Shown here one piece after another: positions 1-8,115 of a stretch of 64,000 bases of DNA (position 1 is its first letter; each line of letters begins with the position of its first letter). The DNA is taken from the NCBI RefSeq assembly GCF_020171285.1, contig NZ_JAIUZI010000001.1:558001-622000 (forward strand), in the 5' to 3' direction. Under the pieces are notes generated by a model, which worked only from the letters and a program-made list of their open reading frames with translations, was not told where the DNA came from and searched no databases. Position numbers and translations under genes: made by a program. This DNA comes from Seohaeicola saemankumensis. Lineage in GTDB: Bacteria; Pseudomonadota; Alphaproteobacteria; Rhodobacterales; Rhodobacteraceae.

Positions 1-690
1 GCCCACGAGGGCGCCGTCGACGTTGGAGACCGCAAAGATTTCGGCCGCGTTCCCCGGTTTCACCGATCCGCCATAGAGCAGGCGGACCGAGCCGCCGACG
101 CCTTCGCCAAAGCGCCGGTCAAGCCGGGCGCGGATAAAGTCATGCACTTCGCCGATCTGCTCGGTGCTGGGCACCAGACCGGTGCCGATGGCCCAGATCG
201 GTTCGTAGGCGATCACCAGGTTTTCTCCGGTCACTACGTCGGGCACCGAGCCCGATAGCTGGCCGGCGATGATGTCGAGCGTGTTCATCGCCTCGCGCTG
301 GGCCAGGCTTTCGCCGACGCAGATGATCACCTTCAGCCCGGCGGCGATGGCGGTACGGGCCTTGGCGCGCACCGTTTCGCTGCTTTCACCGTGGTCTTCG
401 CGCCGCTCGGAGTGGCCGAGAATGACATAGGACGCCCCGGCGTCCAGCAGCATTCCGGCGCTGATGTCGCCGGTATGGGCGCCGGATGTTTCAACATGGC
501 AGTCCTGGCCGCCGATCGCAATCGGGCTGCCGGACACGGTCTCGGCGGCGCGGTGGATCAGCGGCGTGGGCGGGCAGATCAGGATTTCGGAGCGGGTGGC
601 GCGATGGGCCGCGGCCAGTTCCTGCAGTTCGACCAGCGCCGGTCCGGTGCCGTTCATTTTCCAGTTTCCCGCCGCCAGTTTCTGCCGCAT
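1..690 (-). CDS. tpiA: Triosephosphate isomerase (3' end outside window)
   Basis: Interconverts dihydroxyacetone phosphate and glyceraldehyde 3-phosphate in glycolysis and gluconeogenesis; cytoplasmic TIM barrel. The 230 visible codons start MRQKLAAGNWKMNG, with the substrate-binding Asn9 and Lys11. The catalytic His lies in LGHSERR (about residue 93), the catalytic Glu in AYEPIWAIGTG (about residue 165), and the phosphate-binding LLYGGSVKP segment lies near residue 210. Only about 20 C-terminal residues are cut off by the window edge. The ATG at 690 is the natural start because the family begins at this point. It is divergent from the oxygenase gene that starts at 792. The identification is firm. 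Confidence 0.97.
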   Translation of the reverse strand, partial: MRQKLAAGNWKMNGTGPALVELQELAAAHRATRSEILICPPTPLIHRAAETVSGSPIAIGGQDCHVETSGAHTGDISAGMLLDAGASYVILGHSERREDHGESSETVRAKARTAIAAGLKVIICVGESLAQREAMNTLDIIAGQLSGSVPDVVTGENLVIAYEPIWAIGTGLVPSTEQIGEVHDFIRARLDRRFGEGVGGSVRLLYGGSVKPGNAAEIFAVSNVDGALVG

Positions 691-791
691 GCTCAAACCC
701 CGAGATCTATGACTTTGCAGCCGTCGTAGCATTGGCGGGGCGGTGACACAATTGCGGCCGATGCGCCGGGGTGACAAAGGGGAGCGGACGG

Positions 792-1706
792 ATGGATATT
801 GAACAGCTGGACCTGCGGCTGCTGACCGCGCGCGACAGCGGCGAGTTGAAGCGGCTGGCGCGGGCGGTCGGAGAGACCGGGTTTCTGACCGTGTCGGGCA
901 CCGCGCTGGACACCGACCGGGTGACAGCGGTGCTGGAGGCCTACCGCGCGTTTTTTCACCAGCCCGAGGCCGCCAAGCGTGTGGTCGACATGTCGCGGAC
1001 CGGGTCGAACCGGGGCTGGGGCGCGGCCCAGAGCGAACAGGTCGACCCCACCGCCAATCCCGATTTCAAGGAGGTGTTCGATTGCGGCTATCAGTTGCCC
1101 GACGGTCACCCGATGGCGGCGCGGGAGCTGAGCGTTTATGCGCCGAACCTCTGGCCCGGGGCGCCGGCGGGATTCCGCGAAACGATCGAGGCCTACTACG
1201 GCGATGCCTGCGCGGTGGCGATGCAGGTGCTGCGGGCCATTGCCGCCGCGCTGGGTCGGGACGAGACCGCCTTTGATGCCGCTTTTGACCCGCCGATGGC
1301 GCTGCTCAGGGGCAACTGGTACCCGCCGCGCCCGGATTGGGCCGGGGACAAGGATTTCGGCATCGCCGCGCATACCGACTATGGCTGCCTGACACTACTG
1401 GCCACCGACGGTGCGCCGGGGCTGGAGGTGCATATGCCCGATGGCAGCTGGCGGGGGGTATCCGCCGCACCGGGCACTTTCGTGATCAACTTTGGCGAGA
1501 TGCTGGAGTTCTGGACCGCGGGCGAGGTCAAGGCGACCGAGCACCGGGTGGTTGGTACCGGCGACGAACGGATTTCAGTGCCGCTGTTTTTCAACCCGTC
1601 CTATGACACCAACGTGGCGCCGCCGGGCAGCGATGCGATGATCCGCGCGGGCGAGCATCTGACGAGGCGGTTCAAGGAAACCTACCTGCACCTGCAGGAC
1701 GCCTGA
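792..1706 (+). CDS. 2-oxoglutarate/Fe(II)-dependent oxygenase, isopenicillin N synthase-like
   Basis: A 304-residue non-haem iron dioxygenase with the DIOX_N plus 2OG-FeII_Oxy layout. The iron triad is visible: His194 and Asp196 in AHTDYG and His251 in EHRV. The 2-oxoglutarate-binding Arg260-x-Ser262 follows in RISVPLFFNP. The ATG at 792 is chosen over an upstream GTG at 771 because a purine-rich AAAGGGGAGCGG lies just before it and the family starts with this segment. The substrate cannot be read from the sequence; members of this group include flavonol-, gibberellin- and ethylene-forming-like oxygenases, and bacterial members are mostly uncharacterised. It stands alone, divergent from tpiA. 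Confidence 0.9.
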   Translation: MDIEQLDLRLLTARDSGELKRLARAVGETGFLTVSGTALDTDRVTAVLEAYRAFFHQPEAAKRVVDMSRTGSNRGWGAAQSEQVDPTANPDFKEVFDCGYQLPDGHPMAARELSVYAPNLWPGAPAGFRETIEAYYGDACAVAMQVLRAIAAALGRDETAFDAAFDPPMALLRGNWYPPRPDWAGDKDFGIAAHTDYGCLTLLATDGAPGLEVHMPDGSWRGVSAAPGTFVINFGEMLEFWTAGEVKATEHRVVGTGDERISVPLFFNPSYDTNVAPPGSDAMIRAGEHLTRRFKETYLHLQDA

Positions 1707-1730
1707 GCGCGGTTGCGGTCAGCCGGCGGA

Positions 1731-2102
1731 TCAGCCGATGACCTTGTAGCCGCGCCCGGCCATGCAGCGTTTCACGATCTCTTCGCGGCGCTGGTTTTCC
1801 TGGATCGCGCCGGCGGTCAGCCCGGCGAGGACGCCGACGCCCACGGCTTCGCCCAGGTTGTCGCTGTTGTCGTTCCAGATGACCGAAGAGGCCCCCGCGA
1901 CCGCGCCACCGGCGGCGGCGGTGCCCGCGACACGGCCTGTCCCGTCCGAGGAGGCCGCCAGCGCCTGGCAGGCATTCAGATCAGCGGCATAGGTCGGGCC
2001 GGCGGCGCCATCGATGACCGGCACATAGTTCGCGCCCGAGTTCGTACAGGCGGTCAGGGTGAACACGGCGGCAATGGCGGGCAGGGAGGCAACGAAACGC
2101 AT
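1731..2102 (-). CDS. Small glycine-zipper lipoprotein
   Basis: A 123-residue protein beginning MRFVASLPAIAAVFTLTAC: a signal peptide ending in the lipobox LTAC, so it should be lipidated and anchored to a membrane facing the periplasm. The mature part has Gly/Ala-rich stretches (AGTAAAGGAVAGA and VGVGVLAGLTAGAI) typical of glycine-zipper membrane-associated segments, then a basic tail with a lone Cys. The internal ATG at 2102 is preferred over the ATG at 2120 because AGGA lies upstream and the signal peptide then has normal length. It is convergent with the oxygenase gene. Specific function is unknown; glycine-zipper outer-membrane lipoproteins of the SlyB/OsmB type are the nearest analogy. 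Confidence 0.75.
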   Translation of the reverse strand: MRFVASLPAIAAVFTLTACTNSGANYVPVIDGAAGPTYAADLNACQALAASSDGTGRVAGTAAAGGAVAGASSVIWNDNSDNLGEAVGVGVLAGLTAGAIQENQRREEIVKRCMAGRGYKVIG

Positions 2103-2200
2103 GGGGGTCGTCCTGAACAATTGGAAATGATCAACGGGTACGGGTCAGCCCTGGGGCCGCGATCTGTTTATGGCATTTGACACCGGTCGCCAAGCGGCGC

Positions 2201-2524
2201 TCAGAGACTGGCTAGCGCGGCGCGGGCCAGGTCGCAGGCCTCTTCGGGGTCATCCAGCGCGGCGTCGGGCAGCACCCAATAGGGCATTCGGCTTTGGGCG
2301 CCGGTTTTGCGGGTATAGGTCCAGGGCTCCCAGCCGTCGGCCTCGACCCGCTCGCGAAAGGCGCCCTCGGCCTTGAGCAGAACCGCGCCGTCGCTGCGCA
2401 GGATGGCAAAGACGGTGCCGTCGCGATAGATGCACATACCGCCGAACATATGCCGGGTGGTCAGCGGGCCAAGGCCATCGAACAGTTCGCGGGCAAAGGC
2501 GATCTGTTCGGCGCTCAGGCTCAT
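2201..2524 (-). CDS. TfoX N-terminal domain protein
   Basis: A 107-residue protein consisting only of the TfoX N-terminal domain: FARELFDGLGPLTTRHMFGGMCIY is the characteristic start, followed by the FAILRSDGAVLLKA beta segment. In gammaproteobacteria full-length TfoX/Sxy activates competence genes; stand-alone N-domains are common in alphaproteobacteria and have no settled role. Its ATG overlaps the stop codon of the IscA-type gene upstream by 4 nt (ATGA), so the two are probably co-transcribed and translationally coupled. Confidence 0.85.
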   Translation of the reverse strand: MSLSAEQIAFARELFDGLGPLTTRHMFGGMCIYRDGTVFAILRSDGAVLLKAEGAFRERVEADGWEPWTYTRKTGAQSRMPYWVLPDAALDDPEEACDLARAALASL

Positions 2525-2886
2525 TCGCCGGCTGTCAGTTTCTCGTCGAACTTGATCGATTCGCCGCAGCCGCAGGCTTCGGACACATTGGGGTTCTTGA
2601 ACTTGAACCCGGATTCCAGAAGGCTGACCTCGTAGTCGATCTCGGTGCCGAAGAGGAACATCTGCGCCATCGGCGCGATCAGCACGCGCGCGCCGTCCTG
2701 TTCGACCACCTCGTCGTGGGCCTCGGGGGTATCCACGTATTCCATGGTGTATTCCATGCCGGCGCAGCCGCCCTTCTTGATGCCGATGCGCAAGCCCGCA
2801 TGGCCGCCCTTGTCCATCAGACGGGCGATCTGCGCTGCTGCGCGCGGGGTCATGGTGACGGCCTGCTTGCCGGGAATGCCAAACAT
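2521..2886 (-). CDS. HesB/IscA/ErpA-type iron-sulfur carrier
   Basis: A 121-residue A-type Fe-S carrier that accepts clusters from a scaffold and delivers them to apo-enzymes. The three invariant cysteines are present: Cys41 in KKGGCAG, and Cys105 and Cys107 in EACGCGES. The start at 2886 is chosen because AAGGAG sits 6 nt upstream; longer forms of the frame would begin inside the leader. It is first in a two-gene unit with the TfoX-N gene. Which paralog this is (SufA, ErpA or IscA) cannot be decided from the sequence alone. Another Fe-S assembly factor (DUF59) lies 2.6 kb downstream. Confidence 0.93.
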   Translation of the reverse strand: MFGIPGKQAVTMTPRAAAQIARLMDKGGHAGLRIGIKKGGCAGMEYTMEYVDTPEAHDEVVEQDGARVLIAPMAQMFLFGTEIDYEVSLLESGFKFKNPNVSEACGCGESIKFDEKLTAGE

Positions 2887-3076
2887 GTGGATCTCCTTCA
2901 TGTTCAATCTAGGCGGTTGCGCGCGCGCTCTCAAGGGGGCGCGCGAAAAACCGTGGCCGCTGCGGCGCGGTGGCGGTGAAACGGCGTGCGACAAGGCGAA
3001 AAGGCGGTTGGCGGGGCCGCGCCCGGATTGGTATGCCGTCGAAAGAGATAAATGAAATCAAGCGGGTGCCGGCGCC

Positions 3077-4114
3077 ATGAAAGAGCTTTTGAAAGGCGTT
3101 CAGGAGGTTTCGGGCCGGTCGGTTCCGGCCAAGGTGGCCTGGTTCGTGGCGATGGCCTATGTGTTTCTCTGGGTGCCGGACCTCGACTTGCTGCTGATCG
3201 GGGTGCTGCACCACCGGTCAATCGTGACCCATTCCATCCTGCCGGCGCTCGTGCTGATCGCGGTGGGGCGGCGGGCGGGGGCCGCGCCCATTGCCGGGGC
3301 GCTGATCGGGCTGGCGGTGCACCTCAGCTGCGATCTGTTGTCGCCGATGGTGGGGTACGGGCAGGTCTGGTTGCCCGCGCCGGTCAAGACGCCGCTGGGT
3401 CCGCTGAGTTACCTCTGGCTGTTCGGCAATGCGCTGGTGGCCTTTGTGCTGGCGAGGATCATCGCGATGCGCGCCTTTCACTGGGGCTTGGGCTATGGGC
3501 TGATCCTGCTGGTGGGCGGGGCGACCGCGGTGACCTATGGCTGGGTCAACGAAGGCAGCATCGCGGCGGTGCTGGTGACGCTGCTGGTCTTTGGTCTGAG
3601 CCTGATCGGCCCGTTGCGGCGTCTGGGTCTGTCGCCTGACATGCGCGCCGGGCTGGCGCGGACGGAACAGGCCGTGGTCGATGCGCTGGACGGGGCGAGC
3701 CGTGGTCTGGCGCAGGTATCGGAGGGGATCGACGACTGGCGCGAGGGGCTGGAGCGGTCGAAACCGTTTCACGAACAGCGCTGGGCGCTGGAGGCGGTGG
3801 CCGATATCGCGGAAAACCGGGTGGCGCATCGGCGCAAGCTGGCCGCTGACCCGGCGTTGGCGGTGGCCTATGCAGAGGTCGAACAGCAATGGGGCGAGAC
3901 GGAGGCGGAGCCGGATTTCTCGCAAGGCGTGGCGCGGGATCTGCTGGCGGTCCCGGCGGCAGAGGCGGAGCTGCGCGACCTGCAGGACGCGCATCGCGCG
4001 TTCCTTGCCGATCTGGCGGTGCGGCTGGCGCGCGACACCGATGTCGCCGATGCCTTTGGCAAGATCGTGGCCGAGAATGGCGGGGCGTGGGTGCTGACCC
4101 GCCTGTCGGCGTAA
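3077..4114 (+). CDS. YdjM-like membrane-bound predicted metal-dependent hydrolase
   Basis: A 345-residue protein. The first roughly 200 residues hold about five hydrophobic segments and the family motif PDLD (34-37) with HHRSIVTHS (45-53), the acidic/histidine set typical of the YdjM/DUF457 family of predicted membrane hydrolases. The last 140 residues are soluble, charged and helical, and are not part of the core family. The substrate is unknown; E. coli YdjM is LexA-regulated, but I see no clear LexA box here. It stands alone and converges on the GDPD gene across a hairpin terminator. Confidence 0.75.
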   Translation: MKELLKGVQEVSGRSVPAKVAWFVAMAYVFLWVPDLDLLLIGVLHHRSIVTHSILPALVLIAVGRRAGAAPIAGALIGLAVHLSCDLLSPMVGYGQVWLPAPVKTPLGPLSYLWLFGNALVAFVLARIIAMRAFHWGLGYGLILLVGGATAVTYGWVNEGSIAAVLVTLLVFGLSLIGPLRRLGLSPDMRAGLARTEQAVVDALDGASRGLAQVSEGIDDWREGLERSKPFHEQRWALEAVADIAENRVAHRRKLAADPALAVAYAEVEQQWGETEAEPDFSQGVARDLLAVPAAEAELRDLQDAHRAFLADLAVRLARDTDVADAFGKIVAENGGAWVLTRLSA

Positions 4115-4153
4115 GTTATTGAAATAACGGGCCACCCCGTGATGGGGCGGCCC
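4115..4153. terminator. Tandem hairpins between convergent genes
   Basis: Immediately after the TAA of the YdjM-like gene comes a perfect inverted repeat, GTTATT-GA-AATAAC (4115-4128). It is followed by a second stem, GGGCC-ACCCC against GGGG-C-GGCCC (4129-4153). There is no long T tract. It lies between convergent genes and probably ends both transcripts. Confidence 0.55.
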
Positions 4154-4195
4154 GCTCTTGGGGTCCGAGCGCTGTCCGGGGGGACGGGGACGCCG

Positions 4196-5410
4196 TTACA
4201 GACCCATGCAGTTGGCGTAGTAGGTGACGGTTGCGGGCCAGTCCGAGAACACGCCTTTGACACCGACGTCCTAGGCCAGCACATGCAGCAGCTGCAGGTA
4301 ATCGCTGTCGTCGTCGATCGCCTCTTTCACGGTCTGGAAGTACCAGCCGCCGCCATTGGCCAGCGGGCCGGAGCGTTCCAGCGTCCAGGTGATGATGTTG
4401 AGCCCGGCGGCCCGCGCCTCGGTCGCCAGCAGCGACGGCACCATCTTGCCATCCTCGAGCGTCACCAGCATCCACATCGGCGGCGCGATGTAGTTGACGC
4501 CCATCTCTTTCAGCTCGGCCATGGTGTGGGGCCAGGTGGCGGCATCCATGGGCGAGTAGCCGTCGAGGTTGTATTCGTCCATCAGATAGACCGCTTGCGC
4601 GCCGAATTCCGGTTCGTTTTCAATCCAGTAGAGGATGTCGTTCAGATCGAAGGACTGCGCCCAGACATCCGACGCGGGGACGCCGGCGGCCTTGTATTCG
4701 TCGATCAGCTTTTGCGCGTAAGCGGCCTGGGTGAAGCCGTTGAAGGGCATCTCGACCGAGGGCGATTTCAGCTCGGGCGTGAACCTGGCGCCGAGGCTGC
4801 GGAACAGTGCGATCGACTCCGCATGGGTCATCGTCTGCGCGTCATGGGTGAAGAGATCGGTGCGGAACCCGGCAACGCCACCCTGGTAAGCCTCTGGCGT
4901 TGTTGCGGTTTTATCGGCACTGTCCATTTTCGGGGTGAGCGTGCGGAACTCGGCCAGGGTGAGTTCGGAGGTGCGGCATTCGGCGCTGGCCGGGGTGTCG
5001 CCATTGGCCGGGGCAAAGGGGGTGACGCAGGTGTCGGCCAGGTCCGAGGTCAGGATATCAGTGGTGGTGTGCAGGTCGTTCTGGGCGTGGCGGCAGACCA
5101 GTTCGAGGTCGCTGGTAAAGGTCACGTCGCATTCCAGGATGCCCGCGCCCATCCGTGCGGCGGCGACGTTGCTTTCCACGGTATGTTCCGGGAACATCAG
5201 AGGCGCGCCGCGATGGCCGATGGAAAAGTCAGTTTTTTCAACGGTTTGGTGGCTGCAGGATTGAAGTTTGGCTTTCAGCTCTCCCTCGGGCAGCTTGTCG
5301 ATCAGATAGGCGGGGCGGGGGCCGTAGCTGACCTGCGGCGCGGTGCCGTTGGCAAGCGCGAGGGTGGGGCACAGCGCCAGGGCTGCGAGGGCGAAGGTGG
5401 GAAAACGCAT
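4196..5410 (-). pseudogene. Periplasmic glycerophosphodiester phosphodiesterase with premature amber codon
   Basis: GDPD hydrolyses glycerophosphodiesters to glycerol 3-phosphate plus alcohol. The frame starts [20 protein letters not shown], a Sec signal peptide, and then shows the catalytic segment [15 protein letters not shown], the metal-binding [11 protein letters not shown], and a TIM-barrel body. A TAG codon at 4271-4273 (minus strand) ends the reading frame after LLHVLA. The same frame then continues for 24 codons to a TAA at 4196, encoding DVGVKGVFSDWPATVTYYANCMGL-type sequence (for example FSDWPATVTYYANC), the normal GDPD C-terminus that carries the last barrel strand. The gene was therefore intact recently, or the TAG is a sequencing error or is read through. 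The ATG at 5410 has GGAG 9 nt upstream. A Pho box lies ahead of it. Confidence 0.85.
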
Positions 5411-5458
5411 GTGGCTCATCTCCGGGTGTTTGGTCCGGGGCAGCCATGGCGGAGGATT

Positions 5459-5487
5459 GTAACAGGCGCCGGACAGGGCCGTGACAG
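5459..5487 (-). promoter_or_regulatory. Pho box (three PhoB heptamers)
   Basis: Read on the minus strand there are three direct heptamers at an exact 11-bp period: CTGTCAC-GGCC, CTGTCCG-GCGC, then CTGTTAC. The PhoB consensus is CTGTCAT repeats separated by 4 nt. The site ends about 50 nt before the GDPD start, the expected place for activation under phosphate starvation, and GDPDs are classic Pho-regulon members. Regulation is inferred. Confidence 0.72.
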
Positions 5488-5541
5488 CCCTGTTACGCTT
5501 TTGTAAATATTGGATATTTCCTGTGGATAAGCCGGGTTGGC

Positions 5542-5904
5542 CTACATGAATCCCAGTTCGAGCCGGGCCTCGTCGGACATCATCTCCATGCCCCAGGGCG
5601 GCTCCCACGTCAGTTCGACGTCGACCTTGCGCACGCCGGGCAGCGGTTCGATCGCCTCGGCCACCCAGCCGGGCATGTCACCGGCCACCGGACAGCCCGG
5701 CGCGGTCAGGGTCATGATCACGCGGACGTCGTTTTCCGGTGAAATATCAATGGTATAGATCAGTCCGAGCTCGAAGATGTTGACCGGAATCTCGGGGTCA
5801 TAGACGCTGCGGCAGGCCTCGGCCACGGCGTCATACATCGGGTGGTCGGTGGTGGAGGGCGCAATCAGCGGCGCGCCTTCGAGCGGTTCTGTCGGTTGAT
5901 CCAT
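5542..5904 (-). CDS. DUF59 / SufT-type Fe-S assembly protein
   Basis: A 120-residue MIP18/DUF59 protein. The signature [15 protein letters not shown] lies near residues 36-50 and the conserved Cys sits in [11 protein letters not shown]. The rest is the usual [16 protein letters not shown] fold. Relatives (SufT, PaaD, human CIAO2) help load or mature Fe-S clusters. The start at 5904 has GAGGG upstream. It lies upstream of the GDPD gene in the same direction, but the Pho box between them suggests separate promoters. It is usually found at the end of suf operons; no other suf gene is in this window. Confidence 0.88.
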   Translation of the reverse strand: MDQPTEPLEGAPLIAPSTTDHPMYDAVAEACRSVYDPEIPVNIFELGLIYTIDISPENDVRVIMTLTAPGCPVAGDMPGWVAEAIEPLPGVRKVDVELTWEPPWGMEMMSDEARLELGFM

Positions 5905-6226
5905 CTGGCCCTCTGGGTTGATCCTGAGCGATTATATAGGGAATGGGGCGGGCGACGTCCAGTGCGGGCCGGGCATGACGCTTTGTGACGTTTTGTACCG
6001 ATCCGCGAGACCGGTTTGGATGTTTTGTACAAAAACCTGACCGGGGGCGGAGGGGAAAAACGCGCCTGCGGCGCGTGCCTGCGGCGCGAGTATTTGGAAA
6101 GAGATGAAAGGGGGAGGGGCGCAGTATCCACGGGTGCGGGCGGGCTCCGGCCGCGTTTGGGGGGTGGCGGGATATCTGGACGGTCTGGCGGGCATTCTGG
6201 TCAGGGTTGAGGCGTGAGGATGTCCG
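5905..6226. other. Intergenic region with a partial copy of a dispersed repeat
   Basis: The region is divergent between the DUF59 gene and the repeat protein gene. It holds two adjacent GCCTGCGGCGCG-like repeats (about 6064-6088) followed by GAGTATTTGGAAAGAGATGA (6089-6108). That sequence matches the left arm of the mosaic elements at 44425 and 63093. I see no small ORF that I would support and no clear promoter. Confidence 0.5.
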
Positions 6227-7432
6227 ATGCCCGGCCCCCTGCGATTTGGCCGCGAGTTTCTGGTGAACACCACGGTTCACGGCATGCAGCAGACACCGGC
6301 CATCATTGGGCTGGAGAACGGCGGCTTTGCCGTGGTCTGGGATGCCCATGACACTGCGGCCGGGGCGATTCATGGGCAGCTGTTTTCCAGTGAAGACCGG
6401 GCGGTTGGCGGCGAATTCCAGGTCAACACGACGACAGCGCGAGACCAGTCCGAGCCTTCTGTTGCCGGGCTGGCCGATGGCCGCTTTGTCGTCAGCTGGA
6501 GGGATACCAGTGCGACGGGCGGGGATACCTCGGTCAGTGCGATCCGGGCGCAGATGTACAACGTCGACGGGTCGCCGGCGGGGGGCGAATTCTTGGTCCA
6601 TACACGGACGGACGGGTTTCAGAACCGTCCGGCGGTTGCCGCCCTGGCCGACGGCGGCTTTGTCATCGCCTGGGAGGACGACAGCGGGCGTCTTTGGAAC
6701 GCGGGCGACGACATTTCCGGATTTGCCATCCGGGCGCAGCTTTTCGACCGGGACGGAGGGGTGATCGGCGGCGAGGTCCTGGTCAACACCACGACGGAGA
6801 ATGACCAACGCGGGCCGGCGGTGACCGGATTGACGGGCGGGCGGTTCGTGGTCAGCTGGAGCGATCTGAGCGAGACCAGCGGCGATACCTCGGCCGATGC
6901 GGTTCGCGCGCAGCTGTTTGACAGCGACGGCAGCTCGCTGGGCCGGGAGATCCTGGTCAACACCGCGACCGAAAACTGGCAGCAGGCGCCGACGGTGACC
7001 GGTCTCGCCGGGGGCGGGTTTGTCATCAGCTGGACGGATGACAGCCAGACGGGGGGCGATCCGTTTGACAGCGCCGTCCGCGCCCAGGTGTTCAGCGCGA
7101 CCGACGCCATGGTCGGGGCGGAGATCCTGGTCAACACTTCGGTTGGCGGGCGCCAGTCGGACCCGGCGGTTGCCGCGTTGGCCGAGGGCGGCTTTGTCGT
7201 CGGCTGGGTGGATCGGTGGGGCTCCTTGATCCGGGCGCAGGTGTTTGACGGGGAGGGGGCGATGGTCGGGGGCGAGTTCGTGGTCAACACCACGACGACG
7301 AGCGAGCAGGTGCAGCCGAGCGTTGCCGCCCTGGCCGATGGCCGCTTTGTCATCGGCTGGGGCGATGACAGCGCGACGGGCGGCGACATGTTGATGACAG
7401 CTATGCGGTCGAGGGCGCGGGCGACGTGGTGA
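6227..7432 (+). pseudogene. Tandem-repeat (beta-propeller-like) domain of a broken RTX protein, N-terminal part
   Basis: Seven repeats of about 57 residues, each of the form FLVNTTT...Q..P.VAGLADGRFVVSW.DDSATGGDTS...IRAQ.F, fill residues 8-390. This repeat is common in large type I-secreted proteins of Rhodobacteraceae. The start ATG at 6227 has GAGG 7 nt upstream, and no signal peptide is expected for type I export. In the seventh repeat the frame runs into unrelated sequence (MLMTAMRSRARATW) and stops at 7432. The continuation of the protein is present in the next frame (7387-8013). A small deletion or frameshift near 7385-7390 therefore separates the repeats from the calcium-binding/secretion domain. 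As read, the product could not be exported by its C-terminus. Confidence 0.75.
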
Positions 7433-8013
7433 TCGAGCGGGCGGGCGGGGGCCGCGACACCGTCAAGTCGGCCACCATCAGCCTGTCGTTGTCCGATTAT
7501 GCCAACATCGAGAACCTGCGGCTGTTCGGGACGGCGGATCTGAACCTGGCCGGCGATGGCGGGGCGAACGTGCTGACGGGCAATGCCGGCGCCAACCGAC
7601 TGCGGGGCGGGGCCGGGCAGGACCGGCTGAAGGGGTTTGCGGGTGATGACATCCTGATCGGCGGCCGGGGGCGGGATGTGATGTTCGGGGGCAGCGGCAG
7701 CGATGTCTTTGTCTTTGCCGGGGCGGCCGACAGCGGCACCACGCAGGCCACCCGCGACTGGATCGGAGATTTCAGCCAGGGCGAGGGCGACCTGCTAGAT
7801 CTGTCGGCCCTCGACGCATCATCGGCGCCCGGCGATCAGGCCCTGCGGTTTCTGGGCACGGGCGCGTTCACCGCGCGCGAGGGCGAGCTGCGCTTTGGCG
7901 TGCAGGGGGCGCATACCATCGTCGAGGTGGACGTGGACGGTGACGGCGGTGCCGATTTCGCGCTGATGCTGCGGGGGCAAGTCGCGCTGGTGGCGGGCGA
8001 TTTCATTCTGTGA
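7387..8013 (+). pseudogene. RTX calcium-binding and secretion C-terminus of the same broken gene
   Basis: In this frame the coding-like sequence begins at HVDDSYAVEGAGDVVIERAG (7387), without an obvious start codon or ribosome site of its own; the first GTG is at 7426. It encodes the M10/RTX serralysin-C-like layout: DTVKSATISLSLSDYANIENL, then nonapeptide calcium loops GGAGQDRLKGFAGDDILIGG (about 7606-7665), then DVFVFAGAADSG and a C-terminal beta region ending VALVAGDFIL, a normal type I secretion tail. It overlaps the upstream frame by about 45 nt. It is best read as the 3' half of one gene with the preceding entry. Confidence 0.72.
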
Positions 8014-8115
8014 GGCCCCCGGCGCTGTGGGGCGCTGTTTGGGGTTGGTGTTTCGGAGGTGGGCCGCAGGCACTGGCGGGGGGCGCGCTGGTACCAGCGA
8101 TGGGACGCGGTCAGG

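Noticed and set aside
4139-5506. 455-codon ORF on the plus strand across the GDPD gene
   Set aside because: It is antisense to the GDPD frame and shows no domain.
7426-8013. RTX domain as an independent gene starting with GTG at 7426
   Set aside because: Coding-like sequence continues upstream of that GTG to 7387, and no ribosome site is present.
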